Origin: CAYHGV01 sp964356135 | GTDB lineage: Bacteria; Hydrothermota; Tepidihabitantia; CAYHGV01 | DNA length: 49,099 nucleotides | Direction: 5' to 3' | Assembly (NCBI GenBank): GCA_964356135.1 | Contig: CAYHGV010000004.1 | Location: 1 to 49,099, forward strand | Part shown: one piece after another, positions 24,431-33,774 of the stretch | Layout of the letters: each line of letters starts with the position of its first letter | Position numbering within the stretch: position 1 is the stretch's first letter | The notes under the pieces: generated by a model | What the model saw: only the letters and a program-made list of their open reading frames with translations | Database searches by the model: none | What the model was told of the DNA's origin: nothing | Made by a program: the position numbers and the translations under genes

Positions 24431-26320
24431 ATGTCAGATGTACTGAAGGATAGGTTAGCGAAGTTCGCCTCGCTGCGAGGCGCCGAATATGAAAAACTGG
24501 CGAAGATCAACAATCCGCGACTGCACGAATTCCTGGCGGAGTATATCGAATTCTTGAATCCGGCAACAGTCTTTGTTTCGAATGGTTCGGAAGCAGACCT
24601 CGGGTACCTGCGGGAGACGGCGATGAAAAATGGGGAAGAAGCCCGCTTGGCGCTTGCCGGTCATACGATTCATTTTGATAATTACTATGACCAGGGACGG
24701 GACAAAGAGCATACCGGTATTCTCATTCCCAGGGGTGTTGACTTAGGACCGGCAATTGAGACCAAACCGCGGGATGAGGCGCTGGTGGATATCAAGGCAA
24801 TTTTAAAAAATATCATGGCCGGCAAAGAACTGTATGTCGGGTTTTACTGTTTGGGCCCGGTCGGTTCGGAGTTTTCGATTCCAGCGGTTCAGCTCACCGA
24901 TTCGAGTTATGTCGCGCACAGCGAAAATCTACTCTACCGTCAAGGCTATGATGAATTTGTCAAACGCGAACCAGACGCCCTCTTTTTTAAATTTGTCCAT
25001 TCCCAGGGCGAGCTTGACGAACGCAAGACCTGCAAAAATTTAGACCTCCGGCGTATCTACATCGATCTTGAAGACTCACTCGTTTACTCAACCAACACCC
25101 AGTACGGTGGCAATACCATCGGTCTGAAAAAACTGGCGATGCGGCTCGCGATTAATCTCGGTTCGAAACAGGGCTGGCTGACCGAACATATGCTCGTCAT
25201 GGGAATTCACGGACCGAAGAATCGAGTGACCTATTTTACCGGCGCCTTCCCTTCGCTCTGCGGCAAAACTTCAACTGCGATGCTTGAAGGCGAGACGATC
25301 GTCGGCGACGACATCGCCTATTTGCATAAAAAGTCGGGTGAGGTGAAAGCGGTGAATGTCGAGCAAGGGATGTTCGGCATCATTCAGGGCGTCAACTCGA
25401 AAGACGACCCGAGTCAGTGGAAAGCGCTCCACAACCCGGGTGAAATAATTTTTTCCAATGTCCTCGTGACCGGAGATAAAAAAGTCCACTGGATCGGCAA
25501 AGATGGGCAGGTACCCGAAAAAGGTTTCAACCACTCAGGCGAATGGTTTGTCGGTAAAAAAGATGACAAAGGCAAAGAGGTCAAGTGCTCGCACCCCAAT
25601 GCCCGATTTACGATCGCATTGAAATCATTCGATAACCTCGATCCGGCATTAAACGAACCAAACGGTGTCCAGGTCGGCGGATTCGTTTACGGCGGACGGG
25701 ACTCTGATACCTGGCTGCCGGTGGAAGAGGCATTCGACTGGGAACACGGCATCATCACCAAAGGCGCTTCGTTAGAGTCGGAGACAACCGCAGCGACATT
25801 GGGCAAAGAAGGGGTGAGAGAGTTCAATCCGATGTCGAATCTCGACTTCCTCTCGATTCCGATTGGCAAATACATCCAGGCGAATCTCGACTTTGGCAAA
25901 GATTTGAAAAATCCGCCTCGAATTTTTGGCGTGAACTATTTCTTGAAAGACAAAGACGGTAACTTTTTGAATGAGAAAACCGACAAACGAGTCTGGTATA
26001 AGTGGATGGAACTACGTTCACACGGCGAGGTCGAAGCGATCGATCTACCGACCGGTCGGATTCCGAAATACGACGACTTAAAAAAACTCTTCCAGCAGGT
26101 GCTCAAAAAAGATTATTCATTAGACGATTACCACAAACAGTTTACCCTCCGGGTGCCAGAGAGCTTAGCCAAAATCGACCGGATAAAGAAGATCTACGAG
26201 ACCAAAGTCTCGGACACTCCGGCGATACTCTTTAAAGTTCTCGAAGCCGAGCGCGAGCGGTTATTGGAAGCAAAAGAGAAATTCGGCAACTATATTCAGC
26301 CGGAGAATTTTTTTAAATAA
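24431..26320 (+). CDS. pckG: phosphoenolpyruvate carboxykinase (GTP)
   Basis: This enzyme interconverts oxaloacetate + GTP with PEP + CO2 + GDP. The 629-residue length and motifs fit the GTP-dependent class: a kinase-1-type P-loop with the class-specific hyper-reactive cysteine (AFPSLCGKTSTAML), the metal-binding VGDDIAYL just after it, and GMFGIIQGVN. A strong Shine-Dalgarno (AAAGGAGG) precedes ATG 24431. It is probably monocistronic, ending in a strong hairpin pair. With pyruvate phosphate dikinase in the same window it supports gluconeogenic or anaplerotic flow around PEP. Confidence 0.95.
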   Translation: MSDVLKDRLAKFASLRGAEYEKLAKINNPRLHEFLAEYIEFLNPATVFVSNGSEADLGYLRETAMKNGEEARLALAGHTIHFDNYYDQGRDKEHTGILIPRGVDLGPAIETKPRDEALVDIKAILKNIMAGKELYVGFYCLGPVGSEFSIPAVQLTDSSYVAHSENLLYRQGYDEFVKREPDALFFKFVHSQGELDERKTCKNLDLRRIYIDLEDSLVYSTNTQYGGNTIGLKKLAMRLAINLGSKQGWLTEHMLVMGIHGPKNRVTYFTGAFPSLCGKTSTAMLEGETIVGDDIAYLHKKSGEVKAVNVEQGMFGIIQGVNSKDDPSQWKALHNPGEIIFSNVLVTGDKKVHWIGKDGQVPEKGFNHSGEWFVGKKDDKGKEVKCSHPNARFTIALKSFDNLDPALNEPNGVQVGGFVYGGRDSDTWLPVEEAFDWEHGIITKGASLESETTAATLGKEGVREFNPMSNLDFLSIPIGKYIQANLDFGKDLKNPPRIFGVNYFLKDKDGNFLNEKTDKRVWYKWMELRSHGEVEAIDLPTGRIPKYDDLKKLFQQVLKKDYSLDDYHKQFTLRVPESLAKIDRIKKIYETKVSDTPAILFKVLEAERERLLEAKEKFGNYIQPENFFK

Positions 26321-26321
26321 A

Positions 26322-26397
26322 GTCTTGTAAGTATTTGGTGCTAAGATACTTACAAGACCGAAAAGTCGGCTACTTAGCGAAAATTAAGTAGCCGACT
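26322..26397. terminator. tandem bidirectional terminators between converging genes
   Basis: Two perfect 13-base stems. The first is GTCTTGTAAGTAT (26322-26334) with ATACTTACAAGAC (26346-26358). The second is AGTCGGCTACTTA (26364-26376) with TAAGTAGCCGACT (26385-26397), followed by AATTTATT. They lie between pckG (+) and the secreted protein (-), where both transcripts must end. Confidence 0.85.
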
Positions 26398-26421
26398 AAT
26401 TTATTGAGAATCGAAAAATGC

Positions 26422-29400
26422 TTACGGTATCACCGCCGCCTTTTTGGTGATCGACTTTGCCCGTTTGTACAGGCCGGTATAGACACCATTGCCGGTAAAA
26501 GTTAAGGCGTAGATATACACGCCCGGCGCAACCAGTTTTTCGGATTGGTTTTTACCATCCCAGGGATAGGTATGAACCCCCATAGAGTAGGGAGAATCTT
26601 TGAGTACTGTTTTTATTAATTCGCCCGCCCGGTTGAAAATTTGCAACGTCACCTTACCGTCATCGGGCAACGAGAAGATAAAGGTGGTTGGCCCCTGAGG
26701 GAATGGATTTGGATAATTGTGCACATTCAGTTCAGGCACGACGGTCGTGAGGGTTCGGGCACTGTCGGTCACCAGCGTATCTAAAAATGAACGGCCGCCG
26801 ACGCGGTGCGAACCGACGATTGTACTATCGACTGTGCCGACGATAAAACCAAGCCCGGAAGGAGGCGTAATTTTTAAATGGAATCGGATAGTCGCCTTCG
26901 AGCGTATCGGTCCCAGATCCGGAATGCCATTGCCGTTACGGTCGGGTAACGGATGGTCTAAGGTATCCAAAACTTCGGCTTGCCAGGGACCGGCAACAAC
27001 CAGATCGACGGTATCGGTTTCGTTTCCTAAGTTCAGGACCCGCATGATATAGGTGACCGGAGTTTCCGGTCCGGTGGTAGCGGCGGTGTCCGGGTCAACC
27101 TGGATATTGGGCAGGATGTTCAATACTTTGGTTACAAGATTCGCTTCGTCGCTGACGCTCTGGTCTAAGGTCGAATGGCCGACAATCACGGTCGTATCCC
27201 AGATACCATGGCGTTCAGTGATCGGCGGTTTGAGTTCGACCCAGATTTGAGTTTTACCGCCGTACGCCGGTACAGTATCGACATCGACAGTGCCGTCCGC
27301 GTTGTGGTCACGGAGACGAGTTACACCGGTCGAGTCAAATAGTGATATCAGCCAGGAGGGATGACCTAACGCCGGCACGATATTAATGCAGTCCGGACCG
27401 TTGCCGTTGTTGGTTACCGCTAACCGGTAGCGGACCGGCTTCCCTGCCCACACTGAATCGACGGTATCGGGCTCGACCTGTATTTCTGCCCGGGTCCGTA
27501 TTGTCGTCAACAACAAGGCGGTATCGGCAATCCCGGGTATGAGATTGGAGAGGCCGATCACCTGAGTGGTGTCAACCGTGCCGGCTAACGCATTCAACGG
27601 TGCTTTGATTCGGGTCGACAAAAAGAGTGAGCCGCCGTTGGCGGAGATCAGTCCCAGATCCGGCAGGCTATTATTATTCTGGTCGGGCAAGGAATTGGTG
27701 CCGGCCGAATCCCAGAGATTTGCCGACCAGTCAGCGCGGGTACCCTGGAGCTGAATATCAACCAGGTCCGGGTTGGTCCCCTGATTGGTCACCTCGAGCA
27801 GATAGCTCAAACTATCACCGCTATAAATTGAATCGCTCTGGTTCGGTTCGACAATGAGTTTGGCCCGGACGATGACGGTCGTGAAGATTGTTGCCGTGTC
27901 GGTCACGCTGGTATCGACCGATGAACGGGCGATAATCTGGCAGGTATCGATTTCACCGGGCGGAGCGCTATCCGCCGGAGTAATCTCGATAAAGAAATTG
28001 GCTTCGCCGCCGTGCCGCTCGAGCGAACCAACATCCGGCAGCTGGTTGTTATTGTGGTCGGTTAACGGTGCAGTACCGGTCGAATCGTAGAGTGTCATAC
28101 TCCAGTTTGGCCGGCTGTGGTTGACCCGGAGGTCGATGACTTCGTTCGAATTGCCGGCATTGGTTACGATTAACTGGTAGCGGACCGGAACCGCCCGCAG
28201 CGTGGAATCGCTCTGGTCCGGTTCAACTTTCACCGCCGGCCGGAGGATAAACCAGAGGGGCGCAAAATCAGAACCGGCCGCTTGCAGATTGTTGGTACCG
28301 GTTTCATAGACACAGACCGGTTTGGTGGCGGTTACCCGATAAAAGGTATTTTTGGAGGTATGTTTTTGAAACTGTCCTTTATTCAACACACCACGCCAAT
28401 CGACGGTGCCGGTCCGGGTATCGGTGATTTCGACCGCGGTGCTGTCCTCAAAGGAATAGACCAGGATGAAGTCATCGAGCAATTTGGTGGCGGCGCAGGC
28501 GCAGACGTAAAACTTTCGACCAATGCCCATGCCGGTAGAATCGATACAGCGCTGCATGTGATAGTAGTCACTGCGGTAGGAGAAAAATGGGGTAATGACC
28601 GCCGAGATCGGTTTATCACTTTGAATCGTTACGTAGACATGGCTCGCGAGAACGGTGTGCACTTTTCCTTCGTTCAGTTGACCGGTCCATATGGTTGCAC
28701 CGGATTCGGTATTGGTTACGGTCACGGTGGTTGAATCCTGCCAGGGAAAGATGTTGAGGTCATTTTGCCAGCCGCCGCTCGAGCCGACTCTCCCCACCCA
28801 GGTATAGAATAAAGTGCCAACGAAATTTCCTTCGCTCGCCGGAATATACCAGTCCTGGTCTGCGTAGGAAAGGGCAGAAACCGGTTTAGTGGCAGTTACC
28901 ATGACCGGTATCTTACCTGGATAAAAGGAATAATGTTCGGCTTTATCGAGCGACCCCTGCCAGAGGAGCTCTTTGGTTTCAAGATTACGGACGACGACAT
29001 CGGTCGAATTCTGGTAACCGAAGACGATGAATGTCTCATCGGTCTGCCAGCCCGGGGTGCTAAACTTCAAAGGCATATAGGTGAGCAACTTGGTCGACAA
29101 TGGCAGTCCGTACTGGTCGACCGCAAAAAAACCGGTGCAGCCGGCAGAGGTGGCATCACCGGTGAGAATTGCATAGCGCTTGTTCCCCTGGATGAAATAG
29201 CCGCCAGTCAGAGCTGGGACGAGCAGGAAGGTATCCGCATTTAAAATTCCCGACCAAACGGTCGCGCCCAGCTCATCCTTAATTTCGAGTTCGGTCGAAT
29301 CCTCGTAGGAAAAGGGGATGATGTCGCCAAAACTGTAAATGTAGGTAGAAAAGGTATCGACCCAGGCTCGGTTGAACCGTACCGGCTTGACCGGTTCGGG

Positions 29401-29502
29401 TAGCGCCGGCACTGTTCTGGTCGGCGGTGCTCCCGCAGGCGCGGCGAATGAAGATAGGCTGAGTACTGAACCGAACACCAAAGCTATCACGGCATAGCGC
29501 AT
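26422..29502 (-). CDS. large secreted protein: IgGFc-binding-like N-terminus, four CARDB-like repeats, sorting domain
   Basis: A secreted protein of about 1026 residues. A signal peptide (about 1-22) precedes a roughly 400-residue all-beta region with repeated ATKPV(S/C) and DSTxVxV elements, resembling IgGFc-binding-protein N-terminal repeats. Four repeats of about 125 residues follow, each opening VEPDxxDS and containing a DHNxNG-type acidic loop; these are CARDB/NEW3-like Ig domains. The C-terminus is a FlgD-like sorting domain (YPNPFPQGPTTFIFSLPDDG, IFNRAGELI, GVYIYALTF). An adhesin or surface-structure role is likely. ATG 29502 follows GGAGG; TTG 29505 is possible. It is a paralogue of the next gene, nearly identical in its last parts. 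Confidence 0.8.
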   Translation of the reverse strand: MRYAVIALVFGSVLSLSSFAAPAGAPPTRTVPALPEPVKPVRFNRAWVDTFSTYIYSFGDIIPFSYEDSTELEIKDELGATVWSGILNADTFLLVPALTGGYFIQGNKRYAILTGDATSAGCTGFFAVDQYGLPLSTKLLTYMPLKFSTPGWQTDETFIVFGYQNSTDVVVRNLETKELLWQGSLDKAEHYSFYPGKIPVMVTATKPVSALSYADQDWYIPASEGNFVGTLFYTWVGRVGSSGGWQNDLNIFPWQDSTTVTVTNTESGATIWTGQLNEGKVHTVLASHVYVTIQSDKPISAVITPFFSYRSDYYHMQRCIDSTGMGIGRKFYVCACAATKLLDDFILVYSFEDSTAVEITDTRTGTVDWRGVLNKGQFQKHTSKNTFYRVTATKPVCVYETGTNNLQAAGSDFAPLWFILRPAVKVEPDQSDSTLRAVPVRYQLIVTNAGNSNEVIDLRVNHSRPNWSMTLYDSTGTAPLTDHNNNQLPDVGSLERHGGEANFFIEITPADSAPPGEIDTCQIIARSSVDTSVTDTATIFTTVIVRAKLIVEPNQSDSIYSGDSLSYLLEVTNQGTNPDLVDIQLQGTRADWSANLWDSAGTNSLPDQNNNSLPDLGLISANGGSLFLSTRIKAPLNALAGTVDTTQVIGLSNLIPGIADTALLLTTIRTRAEIQVEPDTVDSVWAGKPVRYRLAVTNNGNGPDCINIVPALGHPSWLISLFDSTGVTRLRDHNADGTVDVDTVPAYGGKTQIWVELKPPITERHGIWDTTVIVGHSTLDQSVSDEANLVTKVLNILPNIQVDPDTAATTGPETPVTYIMRVLNLGNETDTVDLVVAGPWQAEVLDTLDHPLPDRNGNGIPDLGPIRSKATIRFHLKITPPSGLGFIVGTVDSTIVGSHRVGGRSFLDTLVTDSARTLTTVVPELNVHNYPNPFPQGPTTFIFSLPDDGKVTLQIFNRAGELIKTVLKDSPYSMGVHTYPWDGKNQSEKLVAPGVYIYALTFTGNGVYTGLYKRAKSITKKAAVIP

Positions 29503-29651
29503 CAATCCTCCTTCGGTAGGGTTAGAACTTTTTAATGAACCAGATAAATTGTCCGACGATTATCTAAGTTCTTTTAACGTTCGCCCTCACCCACTACTCT
29601 GCCGTCCGCGGCTCATTTTTTATCTGCCGGTGGCGGAGGTCATTATTCTGC

Positions 29652-32567
29652 TCAAGGGATTACCACCGCCTTTTTGGTAATCGTCCTGCCATTTTTATAC
29701 TGGTCAGTATAAACACCATCACCTTTAAACGTGAACGGGTAGACGTACAGGCCGGGAACGACCGGTTTGCCGGATTCGTTCTTTCCATCCCACAGGTAGG
29801 TATGGATGCCCATCGGGTAGTGTGCATCTTTCAGGACGGGTTTTATGAATTCACCTGCCCGGTTGAAAATTCGCAAGGTAACATAGCCATCATCGGGCAA
29901 CGAGAAGACGAAGGTGGTTGGACCCTGAGGGAATGGATTGGGATAATTGTGCACATTCAGTTCAGGCACGACGGTCGTGAGGGTTCGGGCACTGTCCGTG
30001 ACCAGCGTATCTAGAAATGAGCGACCGACGACGCGGTGCGCGCAGACGATTGCACTATCCAACGTGCCGACAATATAACCAACACCGGCCGGCGGAGTGA
30101 TTTTAAGATTGAATCGGCACGTCTTGCCCGGTGGGATTGGCCCCAGATCGGGAATCGCGTTGCCGTTGCGGTCGGGTAACGGATTGTTGAGACTGTCCAG
30201 GACCTCGGCGTTCCAGAAGCCGGCGACGAACAGGTCGACGGTATCAATTCCGTTCCCCTGGTTTAGGACGCGCAGCGAATAGGTTATCGGTTCTTCCGGT
30301 TGGGTAATGCCGGTGGTATCCGGTTCGACCGTTATCTGCACTTTGAGATTGAGTACTTTGGTTCTTAAATCGGCAATATCGCTGACCGAAGTTATAACTG
30401 AAGAACGGCCGGTAACCCGCGTCAGATCCCAGAGATTGTGGGGCGTATCGGGCGGCGGGAGAAGTTCAACCCAGATTCTGGTCCTGCCACCGAATTCACT
30501 GAGGGTACCGACATCGACGACGCTGTTAGCGTTGTGGTCGGTCAACGGCGCCAGTCCGGTTGAATCGAAAAGGGTAATCTGCCAGGCGGGATGCTCCACC
30601 TGGGTGGTGATGTCGATGCAGTCCGGGCCATTGCCGTTGTTGGTGATATTTAAAAAATATCGTATCGGTACTCCGGCCTGGGTCGAATCGGTCGTATCCG
30701 GTTCAACCACGACCGAGGCGATCGGTTTGATTGTTGTCTGGAGCAGGGCAGCGTCGGAGGCGCCGCTCCCGAGATTCGAATAACCGACGACCCGGGTCGA
30801 ATCCCAGATATGGGCTAACGCCTGAGTCGGGCTCTGGATGCGGGTTGTAAACCAGACCAGACCATTGGGAGGAATTGGCCCAACGTCGACTTTGCCATTG
30901 CTGTTATGGTCGGTCAACTGTGTCGTTCCCGCCGAATCCATCAGAGTTGCCGACCAGTCGGCTCGAGTATCAAAAAGGCTCAGGTCAACTAAATCCGGAC
31001 CGTTGCCGAGGTTGGTGACGGTCAGCCGGTAATCGATCGCCTCACCGCCGAAGATAGAATCAATCTGGTCCGGTTCGACCAAGATGCCCGCAATCGTCCG
31101 AATTCCGGTAATGAGGGTAGCGGTATCGTACACGGTCGGGATAAGCGAAGAAAAGCCGGTAACGACGGTGGTATCAATCGTGCCCGCCAGGGCATTGGTG
31201 GGTGGAGAAATTCGGGTAATCATCCGAATCGAATCACCGGCGTTCAACGGACCGGTATCGGGAATCGAATCGCCATCGGTATCGGGTAACAGGTTGGTGC
31301 CGGTGGTATCGTAGAATTCGGCAAGCCAGGTGGCTTTCGTCCGTTTGGTTGTCAGGTCAATGGTATCGACCGTGCTGCCCAGGTTGGTCACCGTCAACCA
31401 GTAGTTGACCGGCACCCCGGGTCCGGTTGAATCGGCGCTGTCCGGTTCTACTAAAACCTTGGCGACGGGCCGATAAGTAAACTCGTAGACATAGTTGTCC
31501 GCGCAGCCTAAATAGACACGGGTCGTGTCATCGCTGCGGCCGGCGGCTACCGCCACATCGTGGAACCAGCTTCCTTTGCGTTCGGCCTGGCCAATCTCTT
31601 CCCTCTTCCACTCCCCTTGTTCAAAAGTGAATTCATAGACGACACCTAAACCATTGCCGGCATAAATCCGATTTACTCCATCGTGCCGTGCCGGTCCCAT
31701 TGCCAGACCATAGAGCAGGCTCGGTGTCAGGCTCACCGTGTCTTTGTTCCAGGAACCTTTGTCAAAGGTATATTCGAAGACCCCTCCGCCTCCGCTCTTC
31801 TGGCAGGCAGTATAGACCCGGTTTTTTCCATCATTTCGACCGTCGCCGACAATGACACCCCAGTTCATGTTGAGGTCAGGGTCGAGGGCGATGCCTTTCC
31901 AGGTCTTGGTAATGTTGTCCCAGGTGTATTCTGAGAGGTTACCGTCAATATCATCACAATGGGCACTGTATACCCGCTGCTTCCCGTCGTTCCGACCGTC
32001 ACCAATAAAGATGTCGTGCACGGCATTGGTGGTGCCGGTGCCGATCTGACCGACCGAGGTCCAGGTCCATCCCAGGCCATTCCAGGAGAGTTCGTCGGTC
32101 ACCCCTAAATTATAACCGGTATAAACTCGGTTGGTGTCATCGTTCCGACCTTTGGCAACCGGAGCATCGTAACAAACCTGACCCATCGTACCCAAATTCT
32201 CCTGGATCCATTGGCTGTCGCTGAAAGAAAATTCGTAGAGTACGTTATCCCAGCAGCTTGCATAGACCCGGTTGGTGTCATCATTTCGACCGATGCCGAT
32301 TCCGATACCGTGAAATGCAATATTGGGCGGGGTGCCCTGACTGCTTCCCATGATGGTTGTATCCCACGCCTGGGAAGCTGTATTATAACCGTATTCATAC
32401 ATGAACCCATCATTACAACCTCCATAGACCCTCATGATTCCATCGTTGCGTCCGGGTCCGACTGAACAACCCTGAAATCCTCCGGTCCCGCCTCCGATTC
32501 TCAGTCCGGTCCATCCTGCCCAGAGTAACGGGGAAATCATGCAAATTCCTAACAGCATTCGGCGCAT
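29652..32567 (-). CDS. large secreted protein: seven-bladed propeller, four CARDB-like repeats, sorting domain
   Basis: A 971-residue secreted paralogue of the preceding protein with a different N-terminus. After a signal peptide (about 1-17), seven repeats over roughly residues 18-365 each carry a GRNDxxxRVY-type motif (GRNDGIMRVY, GRNDDTNRVY twice, GRNDGKQRVY, GRNDGKNRVY, ARHDGVNRIY, GRSDDTTRVY) followed by EFxF/EYxW strands. This predicts a seven-bladed beta-propeller. Four CARDB-like repeats beginning VEPDxxDS and a FlgD-like sorting domain follow. A Shine-Dalgarno (AAGGAGG) precedes ATG 32567. It is probably surface-displayed and ligand-binding; the ligand is unknown. Confidence 0.82.
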   Translation of the reverse strand: MRRMLLGICMISPLLWAGWTGLRIGGGTGGFQGCSVGPGRNDGIMRVYGGCNDGFMYEYGYNTASQAWDTTIMGSSQGTPPNIAFHGIGIGIGRNDDTNRVYASCWDNVLYEFSFSDSQWIQENLGTMGQVCYDAPVAKGRNDDTNRVYTGYNLGVTDELSWNGLGWTWTSVGQIGTGTTNAVHDIFIGDGRNDGKQRVYSAHCDDIDGNLSEYTWDNITKTWKGIALDPDLNMNWGVIVGDGRNDGKNRVYTACQKSGGGGVFEYTFDKGSWNKDTVSLTPSLLYGLAMGPARHDGVNRIYAGNGLGVVYEFTFEQGEWKREEIGQAERKGSWFHDVAVAAGRSDDTTRVYLGCADNYVYEFTYRPVAKVLVEPDSADSTGPGVPVNYWLTVTNLGSTVDTIDLTTKRTKATWLAEFYDTTGTNLLPDTDGDSIPDTGPLNAGDSIRMITRISPPTNALAGTIDTTVVTGFSSLIPTVYDTATLITGIRTIAGILVEPDQIDSIFGGEAIDYRLTVTNLGNGPDLVDLSLFDTRADWSATLMDSAGTTQLTDHNSNGKVDVGPIPPNGLVWFTTRIQSPTQALAHIWDSTRVVGYSNLGSGASDAALLQTTIKPIASVVVEPDTTDSTQAGVPIRYFLNITNNGNGPDCIDITTQVEHPAWQITLFDSTGLAPLTDHNANSVVDVGTLSEFGGRTRIWVELLPPPDTPHNLWDLTRVTGRSSVITSVSDIADLRTKVLNLKVQITVEPDTTGITQPEEPITYSLRVLNQGNGIDTVDLFVAGFWNAEVLDSLNNPLPDRNGNAIPDLGPIPPGKTCRFNLKITPPAGVGYIVGTLDSAIVCAHRVVGRSFLDTLVTDSARTLTTVVPELNVHNYPNPFPQGPTTFVFSLPDDGYVTLRIFNRAGEFIKPVLKDAHYPMGIHTYLWDGKNESGKPVVPGLYVYPFTFKGDGVYTDQYKNGRTITKKAVVIP

Positions 32568-32591
32568 ACGCCCTCCTTGAGTTAAGTGAAA

Positions 32592-32619
32592 ATAATAACG
32601 CTATTCGTCTAACAGTCAA
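32592..32619 (-). promoter_or_regulatory. promoter of the propeller protein gene
   Basis: On the minus strand, TTGACT (32619-32614), a 16-base spacer and TATTAT (32597-32592), followed by a short leader with AAGGAGG. This is a conventional led transcript, in contrast to the leaderless set. Confidence 0.6.
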
Positions 32620-32656
32620 GGGAATTTTAGAGTAGACCTGACAAAGTATCAAAATT

Positions 32657-32757
32657 ATCACGAAAGCACGAAAGGACGAAATGCACGAAAAAATATATAG
32701 TGTTTATAAACCCTTAAAAATTTCGTGTTTTCTAAATTTCGTGACTTTCGTGGTAAC
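32657..32757. repeat. dispersed inverted repeat, CACGAA type
   Basis: The left side, from ATCACGAAAGCACGAAAGG to GCACGAAAAAATA, mirrors the right side AATTTCGTGTTTTCTAAATTTCGTGACTTTCGTGGTAA. This copy has no central GC-rich hairpin. It fills most of the 32568-32878 divergent gap; promoters for both flanking genes occupy the rest. Confidence 0.7.
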
Positions 32758-32790
32758 AAGGCTTTTTCAGTGATCTCTTTAGAGCTTGAC

Positions 32791-32818
32791 TTGACGATTT
32801 TCGATTTTTCGATAGAAT
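32791..32818 (+). promoter_or_regulatory. promoter of the 32879 barrel gene
   Basis: TTGACG (32791-32796), a 16-base spacer and TAGAAT (32813-32818). The leader is about 55 bases and carries GAGGAGG before ATG 32879. Confidence 0.6.
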
Positions 32819-32878
32819 GTGGCAGATACGGTAACAGGTGTTAGATCGTGTGAAAACTTAAGCCCGAGGAGGATTGCT

Positions 32879-33535
32879 ATGGCGGTTTTAATGATATTAG
32901 TTTTAGTTGCCCAGGAAAACCAGGTGATTTTCGACTGGGGGGCAGTGCCCAGTTACAGTACCTATGAGCTGGCACCGACGCTCAAACCCGGGACTTACAA
33001 AATCGGTTTTGCGACGAATAACTTTTACATTTTCGGAGATCTTGCCGACACCGTTTCCTACGACCTGCGTACCGTTGACCTCTTTGCCCGGATGGGGCTG
33101 ACCGAACGAATCGATTTCGGCATAAAATATTCTTCACCGAGGGCAGGACTGGTAAGCGTCAAATATCAGTTCCTTACTCGACCGATAGCGAGCTCGTTCT
33201 CCCTGGGCTTCGGCTATATGAAAGCAACCCGGGTGGTTCGACCGGACAACCTGACCTACTATCTCTTCGATGTCTACCCGGCGCTACAATTCACCAAACG
33301 GTTCGGCAGCAATTTCGGTTGCTATGGCAGCATTAAAAGCATTATCTCGCGTTATGTCGAGGAAGACAAGAGCGACGACTGGACGGTCATCCATTACGGC
33401 GCAGGGCTGGGTTTACTGTTCGGTCCGGAGCGGTTCCATTTCATGGTGGAAGCCGATTACTACAAAGCGCAGACCAATAAACACACCACTTACATTGCCG
33501 GACAGTCCGGCATCGGCGTCGAAACACAGTTTTAG
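32879..33535 (+). CDS. exported beta-strand-rich protein, probable outer-membrane barrel
   Basis: A 218-residue protein. The open frame begins at GTG 32819, but that overlaps the promoter; ATG 32879 with GAGGAGG seven bases upstream is the real start and yields a short hydrophobic signal (MAVLMILVLVAQ). The rest is amphipathic strands with aromatic and glycine turns (LTERIDFGIKYSSPRAGLVS, FSLGFGYMKATRVV, YGAGLGLLFGPERFHFMVEA) and ends VETQF, a terminal phenylalanine typical of barrel proteins. No family is recognised. It is flanked on both sides by CACGAA repeats. Confidence 0.65.
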   Translation: MAVLMILVLVAQENQVIFDWGAVPSYSTYELAPTLKPGTYKIGFATNNFYIFGDLADTVSYDLRTVDLFARMGLTERIDFGIKYSSPRAGLVSVKYQFLTRPIASSFSLGFGYMKATRVVRPDNLTYYLFDVYPALQFTKRFGSNFGCYGSIKSIISRYVEEDKSDDWTVIHYGAGLGLLFGPERFHFMVEADYYKAQTNKHTTYIAGQSGIGVETQF

Positions 33536-33563
33536 ATACAAATTACAAATAAATAAAAAATAT

Positions 33564-33730
33564 ATCACGAAATTTCGAAAGGACGAAATCACGAAAATAA
33601 CATCGGGTGTGTTTAAAAAAACTGATTCTATTGATTTTTCGTGTTTCCTCAGTTTGAGCTCCTTTTAGTCGCTCTATCGCGCGTCCATTCTTTAAATTGG
33701 ACGCAACGGATTTCGTGACTTTCGTGGTTA
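33564..33730. repeat. dispersed inverted repeat with central hairpin
   Basis: The left side has ATCACGAAATTTCGAAAGG and ATCACGAAAATAA; the right side has ATTTTTCGTGTTTCCTCAG and ACGGATTTCGTGACTTTCG. A hairpin GCGTCCA (33681-33687) with TGGACGC (33698-33704) is inserted before the right end, at the same relative position as the hairpin in the 16383 copy. Confidence 0.7.
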
Positions 33731-33740
33731 ATGTTTCTCC

Positions 33741-33769
33741 TTGACGAAAACGAGATTTTGATTTATAAA
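33741..33769 (+). promoter_or_regulatory. promoter of the TPR gene, predicted leaderless
   Basis: TTGACG (33741-33746), a 17-base spacer and TATAAA (33764-33769). ATG 33775 begins 5 bases after the -10, with no Shine-Dalgarno. Confidence 0.65.
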
Positions 33770-33774
33770 CCCCT

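Noticed and set aside
28282..28734. 150-codon plus-strand frame opposite the 1027-residue secreted protein
   Set aside because: It is antisense to repetitive beta-rich coding sequence; Gly/Asp/Val-rich frames of this kind recur opposite both secreted paralogues.
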